Shown here in pieces: positions 1 to 9,479 of a stretch of DNA of 64,000 nt. A model generated the notes under the pieces. The model was not told where the DNA came from and did not search any database. It worked only from the letters and a program-made list of their open reading frames with translations. Numbering within the stretch: the first letter of the stretch is position 1; each line of letters opens with the position of its first letter. The translations under genes were made by a program, and so were the position numbers. Source of the DNA: Mayamaea pseudoterrestris (lineage: Eukaryota; Bacillariophyta; Bacillariophyceae; Sellaphorales; Sellaphoraceae); the NCBI GenBank assembly GCA_027923505.1, contig BROI01000001.1, positions 213,501 to 277,500 on the forward strand, given 5' to 3'.

Positions 1-25
1 TGGAGCGCTCCTCAAGGCCTTCTGC

Positions 26-2462
26 ATGGAGTTCACGGAGCTACCGGATGAGGCCTACGCTTGGATGATTGATAATCCAATTTTGGATACTTTTCTTGCA
101 GCATGCGCCACCCAGGCATCGGCCATGAAGCTTGACACATTGTTCATGGCACAATTGCACGAGTCCTGGGAGAGTTGGAAACTTGAGCAATCATTGGACT
201 CGCATCTTGCCATTCTCCATCCGGAAACAAAGATCCGCTTCAGTTGGATGTGGGATTACCTCCGGCATTCACTCACAAAACAGTGGGGAAACAAGCTAAC
301 GCTTTATGAGCAAAAAGGAATGGCCATTCTCCAGCAGTCACCCGACATTGCCGAGTGGAATAAAGAGTTTCTCATGGACACTATCCATTTACCATTGCTC
401 GTCAATCCCAAGGCAAAGTTGTGGATTGAAAACTTTCATATTCCTTTCCTTCGCCAAAATTTGCTGCCCATTTGGAATCGGTTTGCAAGTGTCGACCTGC
501 CGGCGGAATCTTCCGACGATTTTATCGCTTCGCTGCGCATCGAATTGAAAGACAAGATTTCGGACGCGCAGTCTCCGTCATCCGCTGCAAAACATAATAG
601 CCAACCGGCTCCAGCAGCATTGGATATTCTAGCGGCCATGGGCTTCTCACATACGGTAGCAACACCAAACCGGGCGCCCACTGTGGCGGAAGATGAACAA
701 TCACCGCGCGCAATCGTAAACTCACACCTTCACCACCCGACAAGGCAAAAAGAGGAAGGCGCTGTTTGACTATAGCGCGCAACAGAAGCTTGGCTACATG
801 GACATCGAATACGAGGCCTACACTGACGACAAGTCGGTGGACTATCTTGGCACCAAACCGGCACAGAACTCGCCACCGCGAATGACATTTAAATTACCTG
901 CGCGCAATACAGTTACAACAACTTCAAACTCAACGTTTCTGCTGCCATACGAGCAACCACACACCCAGTTGTTGCCCTATTTTACAATGGGCACAAAGAT
1001 GCTCTCTCGCAACATTGATTTTCTCTTTCCGGTTGCTTCTTCGCAACCCGACCGATTTAATCGCCAAGCCTACGTGGAGGATGGACTCTCCAACGCTATT
1101 GTCCTGGCTGCTCATTTTGGAGCCATTGCTGTCGATCCAAGATTTCACATGGGCCCACGAGATGACAGTAAAGGACATCGTTTCCCAGATTGGCAAGTTC
1201 TCATCCCAGGATACGTGTCAAAAAAGTATACCTTAAATGTACTCGAGTCGAAAATTCCCGGCCACGTGACAAACCATTTCAGCAACGAACTTCGCGCCGC
1301 TCAAAACTCCACAATGGAATCTTACGCGCGACCGAGCTTTGCCAACAACGACTTCTTCACCACACCTGATAACATAAAAGCACTGCAATCAGGTCTTTTC
1401 TTTGCAGGCGATGATCCAACCTGCACCTTTGATTCCTATATCAGCCCATGGAGCTTCATTCAAACGGTCCAAAAAACTGGGCACCGCTTCACACAGGAAG
1501 GCTTGGACTGCGCAAAATTAGCGCAACTGACAAAGAATATCGCATGGTTTTTCCATATCCACTTCACAAACCAAGTTCGATTCCCAGCACTGCGCGAGGT
1601 ACATCCTGAACTCTCACCTTGGCTACTCGCATCTCCATTCGCTGGTCAACTAGCTTGGCTGATCCAGCTCCTCGCTAACCAGCGCCTGCAAGAAACATGG
1701 TCCAACATGTCGACTGACAGAAAACTAACTTGCTCAATTGCTGTCATCAACTCTATCTGCAATTTATGGCGCATTGTTATTGACTGGGCCATGTCACTCG
1801 ACTCCGATGATCATTGTGTGCGAGTACTGCTTCACTCCCAACAGTCACGCTCCGACGTCTGCGCGTTCAAAATGTTTTTAGACAACAATGGCTTTGAACC
1901 ATTGAGTGAGGCACTTGCAGCATGGCGATCCAGCACCATGAGGGGAATTACCATTGAAAATCTTACAGCAAAGGAATTGCCCAATTTTGGGCCTTTTAAA
2001 CGGCAAGCCCCCACGGACGTCATGCCTGAGAAAGCAAAACATCACGACAAGTCATCCACCCAACCAAAAACCTCAACAAGTGGCGCCAGCCAACAGAATT
2101 CAGCCGCACAAAAGCGTGAAACAACCGGTACGTATTTAAAAGCTCCTGCTTCGTTGGCACGTTGGCGTGATGGCACCGACTGTTCCGGTGCCGCAGTTCG
2201 GAAACTTTTTCAACATTTGAGCCGCCGCACTCCCCCAATCCGAGCTCCAGTGTTTGAAGGAAAACAATTATGCCTTTTCCATGCGCTGCATGGATCCCCC
2301 GGGTGCGATGTAAAAGACTGTCCACGCCATCACATTGTGCTTCCAGACCCAACTGGAACTTGGACGCGCGAGAAACTTCGCCCGCTTCTTGATTTTTTTC
2401 GCAAGCCAGCGGTAGCGGCCATTTTGGAAACCTCAGCTGTGTTTAACGCGGCATCATCTTGA
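26..2462 (+). CDS. Gag-like region of the DIRS-like element
   Basis: This stretch upstream of the reverse transcriptase codes for hydrophilic protein without similarity that I recognise. Its position suggests the structural (Gag-like) part of the element. Near its right end (about 2260-2335) is a Cys/His-rich cluster (C-L-F-H, then G-C-D-V-K-D-C-P-R-H-H) that resembles a nucleic-acid-binding knuckle. Coding sequence is open to the left window edge, so the true start may lie outside. Assignment as Gag rests on position and the Cys/His cluster only. Confidence 0.55.
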
Positions 2463-2633
2463 CTCCACCAAGGTGAAGCACTCGATCTCGACACATCGTC
2501 TGCGACGCCGGCGGGCGCACAGGCAGCACAGGATGGGCCAAGCTCAACTTATCCCAATTGTGCCTTTTTAAATAACAACTATAGAAAAATCACACAAATT
2601 AACATTGAACTGGACTGCTGCAACAATGCTGAG

Positions 2634-5543
2634 ATGACACAATCGCCATCACCCGCGGCGCCAAGGAATATTGAACCAGCAAACGCTCTCGTGGAAATGA
2701 GGCACACGGTCCCACCGTCGGCTCCAGCCTCCGTACCCTATTGCGACCAAACCTTGCGCAACATTCTGCCACACATTCCACCAACTGGTGCGCGGCCAGT
2801 TCGACTCACCCGATGCACACATCGCAAACCAACTCGCGCCTCCTCTGTGACGCGATACAATTGGGATCATTTTCTGGCAACCATCATGGCCCCAGTTTGG
2901 CAATTTTTAACGGACCCTGAATCAGCAACCCTACAGTCTGCATATCCTGATTTCTTACATCCAGTCTTTGGTTCAACAACCGTCATGCATCCTGATCCTC
3001 GCATTTGGCTTCGACAAAAATATGGTTGGGGCAAAGCGACTCCTGATATTTCGACGCGACACGCACAGCCATCGCACCACATGACCTTACACCTGGTATG
3101 GCATTGGCTTACAGTCTCAGATCGCCAAACAATGGCTGCTGTTGAACCTTGTTGGGAAAAATACGCACTTCTGCGCCAGCGTGCAACAGCACGAGCCGTC
3201 CCACACCTACGTGTGCCACGCCTGTTTCCGGCTGACGACAATACGCCTATCAGCATGACTCGAGCAAACGACATGGGTGCAGCCCTTCTGCGCTTTGACT
3301 TTAACTATGGTGACTTACTGCGCTGGCTTGGTGGTGAATATACCTACCAGCACCAAGATCGCTCGCTACTCTGTGATGTCGTGGAAACACTACGCACCGC
3401 CTCGCGCCCACCGGATTATCCACCGGTGAAATTGGACGAAGCAATACGCATTATTCATGAAGGCGTTCCAGGTAAAAGCAACTTTGTTGGAAAATTTGAG
3501 GATGTTCGTGCACGAGAACAGCTTGACAACCGTCGTTTGGACGAGTGCTGGGACGACGTAACGGACAAATTCCGCAAGGAAGAAAAAATGTCATACCACA
3601 TAATGTTTCCTCGCTTTCTATGGAAGTTTATCCCAGGCTTGTTCCTTGCCATTATCTCCTACATCCCTCCAAAAGTGGGCCGTCTTGGTGATGAAGGGCG
3701 GATTGTATGCGATCCATCAAATCCAATTACAACAACAGACGAAGGCATGATTAACAAGCAAATTCCAGACGCTCTCCACCCAGACAGTGACCATTTCAAT
3801 CCAAGAGTGTATTACGGCACTGTGATGCGCCGCTATCTCCAGCTAATTTATAACATGCGCCTCGATAATCCGGACGATGAGATTTTTCTGGCTGCTGATG
3901 ACATTTCAGCTGCGTTCCGCTGGCTGCACTACCACCCAGACATTGCTGTGGCTTTTGCATCCATCCTTGGTCCATTTCTTGTCATCCCGGTGGGGCTAAT
4001 TTTTGGCGCACGAAACTCGCCAGGATACTACATGATCCTTGGTGAACTACGCAGCCAGATTGCTGCGCTCCTTGATATTGGCGAGGCCACCACCGACCTT
4101 TCAAATACAATAGTGCTAAGCGACGAGCCAACCAACGAGACCATTGCATCTTTTCAACAGTCAACGGCAGACTCCAAGAACATGGGTGTTCGCTCAATAC
4201 TTGGACGCGACTATAAATTTGGCTTTTCCAGCTTTGTCGACGATCAGGCTGTCGCGGCGACACGCGACACGATTTTGAACGCAATTACCAGAAGCGTCAT
4301 CGCGGCTCGCATTGTTTTTGGTGAACCAACTCCAGCAAGACGCGCTTTATGTATCAACCCACGCAAATGGAAAAGGGAAATTTCACACCAACTGCTCTAC
4401 TTGGGTCTTGATTGGGATTCGCGCCGTATGGAATTGTCTTGGCCTGCGGACAAACAGGCACGCTTGGCATCTCTCATTGATCGCCTCAGTGACAAACCAA
4501 CCGGTTTTCGGCCGGATTACATTACAGTCACGCCAGTGGAAAAGGCAGAAATATTGGATTTAATATGCCATGGAACTTTAGTCAGTGATCTTGCCGATTT
4601 CCGTTCCATCCGCCTACAGCAATCTCTCACTGACGCAGCAAGTAAAGCTGACGCAGCATTTCGCTCCAGCCCCAATGCGAACTTTGCTCGCCGTCAATGG
4701 TGGCGCAAAACAAGGATCGCTATATCAAAAGAGGCACTGGCCGACTTGCGCATTTTACGTCCAACTTTGAACACGGACAAATGGTCTCACGTATGGCGCA
4801 AGCCAATTGGTCTGCTCATTCCAAGGGTACCAACAAACACCATGAAAAGTGACGCGAGCATGTCTGGCATTGGAGGCTGGAACATTGAGCTCTTGTTTAT
4901 GTGGTGCCTCAACGCATCCGACCTGCTCAGTTGTAACATTCCAATGCGAGCATTCCATGAATTGGCACATCGCACCACTGGTGATCCACTCCATATCAAC
5001 ATTCTGGAGTTCATGGCCATTATAATAAATGTGATTCTCACGCTGAGTGCTTTAATGGCAAATCCACAAACCAAACACAACCAACATGTCATTAGCGTCT
5101 TGGCCGACAATACTTCGGCCCTTTCCTGGATGCGTCACGCTGCGCGCAGTCGGGATCCTGAAATTCGTAGGTTGGCACGATTCTTACATGCCATCACCAC
5201 TTACAGCTGTCTCACTTTCTGCATCCAGGGACGTCACTTGCCGGGAGCCAACAATGTGGAGGCGGACCGACTTTCTCGCTTCAAAACCTCGACGGAGTCG
5301 TGGGAGTCCGTTATCACGCCGGAAACGCAGGCGCTAGCAACATGCAGCATTTACCGAGTGGAGCGCGACTTGCTTTTGACAATCTCCTCCGTGATAGACG
5401 GGAGCGCGAACGAGGCGACATACGGTCCAAAAACGATAAAACGTTTGACAGCCGCGCCAAAAATTTTGGTGAATGGGCGATCGACGCAGGGTTTACGGAC
5501 GAGTCTCTTACAGCGCTCGCACCGGGGCAAGAAATCTCGGTAA
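2634..5543 (+). CDS. Reverse transcriptase / RNase H of the DIRS-like element
   Basis: A reading frame of about 969 codons. The polymerase part shows A-A-D-D-I-S-A-A-F (first catalytic Asp block), the G-A-R-N-S-P-G-Y-Y block and F-V-D-D-Q-A-V (the YxDD-type catalytic box). RNase H follows, with S-D-A-S-M-S-G-I-G-G-W, an N-I-L-E-F segment, A-D-N-T-S-A-L and the G-A-N-N-V-E-A-D-R-L-S-R end block. This RT-RNase H order and sequence style is that of DIRS-type elements. It overlaps the recombinase frame, which is usual in the group. Confidence 0.88.
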   Translation: MTQSPSPAAPRNIEPANALVEMRHTVPPSAPASVPYCDQTLRNILPHIPPTGARPVRLTRCTHRKPTRASSVTRYNWDHFLATIMAPVWQFLTDPESATLQSAYPDFLHPVFGSTTVMHPDPRIWLRQKYGWGKATPDISTRHAQPSHHMTLHLVWHWLTVSDRQTMAAVEPCWEKYALLRQRATARAVPHLRVPRLFPADDNTPISMTRANDMGAALLRFDFNYGDLLRWLGGEYTYQHQDRSLLCDVVETLRTASRPPDYPPVKLDEAIRIIHEGVPGKSNFVGKFEDVRAREQLDNRRLDECWDDVTDKFRKEEKMSYHIMFPRFLWKFIPGLFLAIISYIPPKVGRLGDEGRIVCDPSNPITTTDEGMINKQIPDALHPDSDHFNPRVYYGTVMRRYLQLIYNMRLDNPDDEIFLAADDISAAFRWLHYHPDIAVAFASILGPFLVIPVGLIFGARNSPGYYMILGELRSQIAALLDIGEATTDLSNTIVLSDEPTNETIASFQQSTADSKNMGVRSILGRDYKFGFSSFVDDQAVAATRDTILNAITRSVIAARIVFGEPTPARRALCINPRKWKREISHQLLYLGLDWDSRRMELSWPADKQARLASLIDRLSDKPTGFRPDYITVTPVEKAEILDLICHGTLVSDLADFRSIRLQQSLTDAASKADAAFRSSPNANFARRQWWRKTRIAISKEALADLRILRPTLNTDKWSHVWRKPIGLLIPRVPTNTMKSDASMSGIGGWNIELLFMWCLNASDLLSCNIPMRAFHELAHRTTGDPLHINILEFMAIIINVILTLSALMANPQTKHNQHVISVLADNTSALSWMRHAARSRDPEIRRLARFLHAITTYSCLTFCIQGRHLPGANNVEADRLSRFKTSTESWESVITPETQALATCSIYRVERDLLLTISSVIDGSANEATYGPKTIKRLTAAPKILVNGRSTQGLRTSLLQRSHRGKKSR

Positions 5544-6601
5544 TTGCCGCATACATGTTTGATGTTGTTTCCAGGGGACAATCCCTGCTGGCTAAAAAGA
5601 AGTCACAAAAATTCACCACACAACAAGATCCCACGCCTCTCTGTACCAAATCATTGGTAACTTACCTGAACTCAGCCCATTCATTCCTGGAGACATTTGT
5701 ACAACGCAGATTTTCGATCCAAGACCCTCGCGGCTCGGGCCACCATCCCTTACTGGCTGATATTCTGGACAGTCGTCGGAAATGGCAAACAACCAAGGAA
5801 AAACGCGAGCCATACACACATCGCATGTTTGACTTCCTCTACCAGTCTGTTTGTGCAGCAGCCACCACGGACACAACGGCGCACCTGGATCTGGAAGCCT
5901 CTGTTCTTGACTGGACTTGCCTTGGCGTATTCACCGGATCACGTGCTAACGAATATGCACAGTCCACCGCCAAACGTGGCCACTTTAGCAAAGTACCCAA
6001 CAGCAGAGATGCTGGTCAATGGGCAGGTTGGCCATTAGGCTTTGTGGACCTCGACTTTGTTTATTATACAAAAAGCAACGTTCTCCTGCCACATTCCATG
6101 TTACATAAAGCAGGCGACAGTGCGTACGAATTACACATTCGTTTCCGGTTTGACAAAAGCCAAAACAATTTTACGATTCGCAAGTATCGACGCTTGGGTC
6201 ATAAATTAATCTGCCCTATCCGGGCCAGCATTTCGCTGATTCTACGTGCCAAAATCCTTCACAAAGCACCATACGCAGAACCACTTGGAGTTTTTCGCTA
6301 CAACAACAATGGCGACTACCATTACCTCCAGGCGCGCGATGTAATCCGTGTAACGCGGCAGGCAGTGATTGGCGCTTACCCAAACCCAAACCACTTCCTA
6401 CGACTCAACATTACACGAATTGTTGCACATTCAAATCGCGTTACGGCAGCGGTAGCACTCAATAACTCTGGTATGAGCATTGAAGAAATAGCGTTTCGCT
6501 TACGCTGGTCACCACCTTCGGTGCACCATTATTTACGTGAATGTTCAGAAAAAATTGGTACACTTACCAGCAATGCCATTAAAGGCGCAATAATGCTATA
6601 A
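5342..6601 (+). CDS. Tyrosine recombinase of the DIRS-like element
   Basis: A frame of about 420 codons from its first ATG, overlapping the end of the RT/RNase H frame. It has the tyrosine-recombinase signature: an Arg block (F-T-G-S-R-A-N-E-Y), a downstream H-S-N-R block followed by L-R-W, and the nucleophile Tyr in H-H-Y-L-R-E near the C-terminus. In this group the enzyme integrates a circular DNA copy by site-specific recombination and makes no target-site duplication. It ends about 270 bp before the first right-end repeat. Confidence 0.88.
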   Translation: MQHLPSGARLAFDNLLRDRRERERGDIRSKNDKTFDSRAKNFGEWAIDAGFTDESLTALAPGQEISVIAAYMFDVVSRGQSLLAKKKSQKFTTQQDPTPLCTKSLVTYLNSAHSFLETFVQRRFSIQDPRGSGHHPLLADILDSRRKWQTTKEKREPYTHRMFDFLYQSVCAAATTDTTAHLDLEASVLDWTCLGVFTGSRANEYAQSTAKRGHFSKVPNSRDAGQWAGWPLGFVDLDFVYYTKSNVLLPHSMLHKAGDSAYELHIRFRFDKSQNNFTIRKYRRLGHKLICPIRASISLILRAKILHKAPYAEPLGVFRYNNNGDYHYLQARDVIRVTRQAVIGAYPNPNHFLRLNITRIVAHSNRVTAAVALNNSGMSIEEIAFRLRWSPPSVHHYLRECSEKIGTLTSNAIKGAIML

Positions 6602-6871
6602 TAAAATTACACCTTTACATTTACCCATTCTTCCTTGCATTGGGAATTTGAGGATTGGACAATTCAAGTTTGCATCCAAGGGCACTGACTCCCCCGAGTT
6701 CAGCTCGTCCTGGCGCTCCTCACCTGACGTCCTCCCTTTCCCAACATTGCACTGACCAGGACCTTTTCTCCTTTCTTTCCCATGCTTCTTTCTTCTTCCT
6801 TTCCGCGGTTCTTGCCACAGGCACTCTGTTGTTGTGGCTTGACGCCTTCAGCCTTGCTCGCTGAGTCGTGT
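6602..6871 (+). other. Non-coding spacer between recombinase frame and right-end repeats
   Basis: About 270 bp without a convincing gene. It starts with A/T-rich sequence just after the recombinase stop and then becomes C/T-rich. It is probably the 3' untranslated part of the retroelement transcript. No further motif is recognised. Confidence 0.5.
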
Positions 6872-7103
6872 GGGTTGTGGCGAATCCTGCAAGACAGGAT
6901 TCTCCTCAGGCGTCATCCATGACGTGTCTCCTGCTCTGGGAACCCGGAGTCCACTCCGTGTTCCTCAAACCATGCGACCCGACTCTCGCTACACTCGTCG
7001 AGCCACCTGAGGCACGAGCAAGTCTAAGCGCGCCAACGCGCGCAACACTTTGGAAGAACGAAGCAGCCGAGCGACGGAGGGCAATCAGCGCCCACGCTGA
7101 TTG
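6872..7103 (+). repeat. Right-end repeat B1 of the DIRS-like element
   Basis: A 232-bp segment repeated without any difference that I can see at 7347-7578 (offset 475 bp). It is full of short inverted repeats: GAATCCTG-5 nt-CAGGATTC (6882-6902), CGTCAT-CC-ATGACG, CGGAGT-CC-ACTCCG inside a larger imperfect stem, GCGCG-CCAA-CGCGC, and AATCAGCG-CCCA-CGCTGATT at the very end. The identical short peptides readable in both copies follow from the repeat and are not genes. Confidence 0.9.
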
Positions 7104-7346
7104 TCCGGCTTAGAGCGGATGCACAGAGGAGCCCGCCCTAGGGACTACCCGTAGGAAACCTACGGGTAAAGTAGCAGACACAGTTTGGATGACATTGAGA
7201 TTGCCGCTAGGACATTGCGATTGCTGCTGCGACACTTGGACATCCCTCCAAGCCATCGGCTTTCAGCGGCAAGCCATTCCTTTCGGATCAGCTCTTGCAC
7301 CCTTGTTAGCAATAGCATCTCCGTTTTTGTTCCCCCCCACCCACCC
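7104..7346 (+). repeat. Candidate A2 segment between the two B repeats
   Basis: 243 bp of unique sequence between the two 232-bp repeats. In split-direct-repeat elements this interval (A2) equals a segment at the left end of the element (A1), which is outside the window. It contains a strong hairpin at 7146-7168 and ends in a C-rich run (7331-7346). Confidence 0.55.
7146..7168. other. Perfect hairpin in the A2 segment
   Basis: Arms TACCCGTAGG and CCTACGGGTA of 10 bp around a 3-nt AAA loop. It sits between the two B repeats and continues their series of short perfect stems. A role in recombinase binding or in template folding during reverse transcription is possible but not shown. Confidence 0.7.
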
Positions 7347-7578
7347 GGGTTGTGGCGAATCCTGCAAGACAGGATTCTCCTCAGGCGTCATCCATGACGT
7401 GTCTCCTGCTCTGGGAACCCGGAGTCCACTCCGTGTTCCTCAAACCATGCGACCCGACTCTCGCTACACTCGTCGAGCCACCTGAGGCACGAGCAAGTCT
7501 AAGCGCGCCAACGCGCGCAACACTTTGGAAGAACGAAGCAGCCGAGCGACGGAGGGCAATCAGCGCCCACGCTGATTG
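7347..7578 (+). repeat. Right-end repeat B2 of the DIRS-like element; element boundary
   Basis: Second copy of the 232-bp repeat at 6872-7103, identical by eye. Both begin GGGTTGTGGCG and both stop after the CGCTGATTG arm of the last hairpin; sequence diverges immediately after. Its end at 7578 is the best estimate of the right end of the element, 190 bp from the 3' end of the next host gene. Confidence 0.88.
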
Positions 7579-7767
7579 ATTTTTTCCACAGCTTGAGCAG
7601 ATCGTTCACTATAAACACGACCATTCACACTGCTACATCTGTTGAAAACTCGACGATTTTATACACGCAAGGCCAAATATGTTTTCATAGCATAAACGCT
7701 TACGAACGTTTTAGGCGCTTCAACGATGCACGAAGCAGTCGTCGCGCGCAGTTTACAGCACCATCAT

Positions 7768-8801
7768 TTATTTCCATATATTTTCATGACAATGCACCAA
7801 CAACTCGCGCGCCACGTTATTGATATGGGCGAACCGTTTTGGTCCAAGCGAAATTCCACCAAACCATCGCGACACCACGACCAAAACGTTTGTTTCGCGT
7901 CGAAGCTCCAGCAAGTGACCAAGGCGAGACCCGGCAGTTGTTGTAGCAGTTTCTGGTGTGGCGCTGTCGTGGTGAATGATTGTTTCGTGAAGATGTGCAA
8001 TCGAAGGTTTACTGCTTGCTTTTTGTTGATGCGGAACCGTCTCCAGTATTCGATATGTCCACTGAAAAGAGTGACACAAGTAGAACAATGAAATGCATTT
8101 GATAGTGGTTTATCATGTGAATAGCAGCTTTTTTGACGTACCATGTTGTGCGTGGCTTTCTGAAGCTTGTTGTTGCTGGATAGCAGCTGCTGCAGGGCAG
8201 GTTGAACGTCGGCTTCGCAATGTAGTCGACAAACATGCGCGACAAAGGTGGACTTTCTGTCATGCAACGGTTCTCCAGTGATCCAAGTATATGCATTTGA
8301 AGATGATTCGGTTGGACAAGGCGAACATGCATTTTGATGCGTCGTCATTTCGTTCCTGTTCCTGGTCGGTTCTGTTTTACGCGACTCGTCCAACGGTGCT
8401 GCAGACATGGATCCATCGGCCATCACTTGACTATTCCAAGTATCAAGTGCTGCGGAAACGCAAGCAAAGGATCCTTCCACTCCATCTTCGAGACATTGAT
8501 TTGCTATAGAGCGAACGATCGACACGGTGTCATCCATTCGGTTCTTCTCGTCGGGACTGCTCCGATACGACGAAATCTGGATATTAGTTTCAGCTGGATA
8601 TCCTTTAACTATCTCAAGAATGATGCGAGCTGACGAAGATAGGTGAAGAGTCCATTGCAAGGGAAAGAAGCAAGTTGCATCGTGTGCAGTCGCAAGCAGT
8701 TTTTGACGAGTCGATTCGTCAACCTCGATTTCATCGGGATAGGCAGCCAGTAGCATTTCCAAATCAGCTTTAGCTTGTTCCACTGACTCTTGTTGGTCCA
8801 T
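7768..8801 (-). CDS. IMPACT-family protein (RWD + UPF0029 domains), two exons
   Basis: Exon 1 is 8801-8142 and exon 2 is 8061-7768, with an 80-bp GTACGT...TTTTCAG intron; about 317 residues. The acidic N-terminal 100 or so residues look like an RWD domain (A-Y-P-D-E-I-E pattern). The C-terminal half is the UPF0029/YigZ domain: K-S-T-F-V-A-H-V, then A-T-H-N-M joined across the intron to W-T-Y-R-I, and V-V-V-S-R-W-F-G-G-I-S-L-G-P-K-R-F. The splice restores the conserved block H-N-(M/I)-x-A/T-Y-R-I, which supports it. Known relatives bind GCN1 and restrain GCN2 kinase, tuning translation during starvation; that role is inferred from the family. The start is the first ATG, giving an N-terminus of normal length. 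Confidence 0.85.
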
Positions 8802-9479
8802 CTCGAGGTGACAAACTACTATAAACGAGTAGGAAGGCAGCCATTAGGAATTAGGACACGCCATTCGCGATCATTATGGTGAATCTCGTCCCAAGCGAAG
8901 AAACACCGTCGGACAAAGTCGCACCGTTATCGGTGAAAGCACGATTCAGCTACCCATTGGCTGCCTTGCTTGCTCCAAACGACGTGTAGCACAATACATG
9001 TTGCTGAACCCGCCCCATAAAATTGTCACCGCCCTACAAATGTAACGATTGCCATACATTTTAATAAAGTTTATGGCTGAGGTGTCGGGTCACTGCCTCC
9101 TTGTCATCATCTGCTGCAGTGCAATTGACTTTCGTTCATTGTCGCATTGCAGTCAACCGAGGGATCAGCCAGGCATTCTATTTGTAGTAGACGGTCGGAA
9201 ATGTCGCAAGAGGACGGTCTAGAATGGTGCTGGCGCCACCCTTATGTGGTTCGGAGTATCTCTTTGTATCGTGCTTGTGTTTGCACGATTGATCGAAAAC
9301 TCGTTCCTTCCACTCTACTTATTCTAATTATGCTGAGTGTCTTATAATATCAGTCATTCTTTAATAGTAAATCGTTTTCTATGCATGTTAACTAAAACGC
9401 TGAATCAACACAAAGATCGCTTTAAAACGACCAGGGACTCTAGCGCCAAAACCAGATTTTTTTCTGGAGACAAAGTGCT
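8802..9479. other. Intergenic spacer upstream of the IMPACT gene
   Basis: 678 bp between the start of the IMPACT gene and the stop of the next minus-strand gene. Short open frames here lack codon structure or recognisable sequence. I see no RNA gene, repeat or clear promoter element. Confidence 0.5.

Larger units (their letters stand above)
1..7578 (+). mobile_element. DIRS/Ngaro-like tyrosine-recombinase retrotransposon (left end outside window)
   Basis: A retroelement on the + strand in the order Gag-like region, reverse transcriptase plus RNase H, tyrosine recombinase, then a right-end repeat structure. The combination of RT/RNase H with a tyrosine recombinase instead of a DDE integrase defines the DIRS group. 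The right end holds two identical 232-bp repeats (6872-7103 and 7347-7578) flanking a 243-bp unique segment. This is what the split-direct-repeat layout A1-genes-B1-A2-B2 of PAT/Ngaro elements predicts, so 7578 is proposed as the right boundary. The matching A1 would lie left of the window and cannot be seen. The enzymatic reading frames look whole and the two B copies are identical, so the copy is probably young. Confidence 0.85.

Noticed and set aside
6872-7578. Possible CRISPR-like or tRNA-like array because of repeated short stems
   Set aside because: There are only two long copies, no regular spacers and no cloverleaf; the context is a retroelement end in a eukaryote.
6868-7579. Two short open frames with the same peptide near 6868-7113 and 7352-7579
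   Set aside because: They follow from the 232-bp repeat being read in the same frame twice; there is no start context or independent sign of coding.
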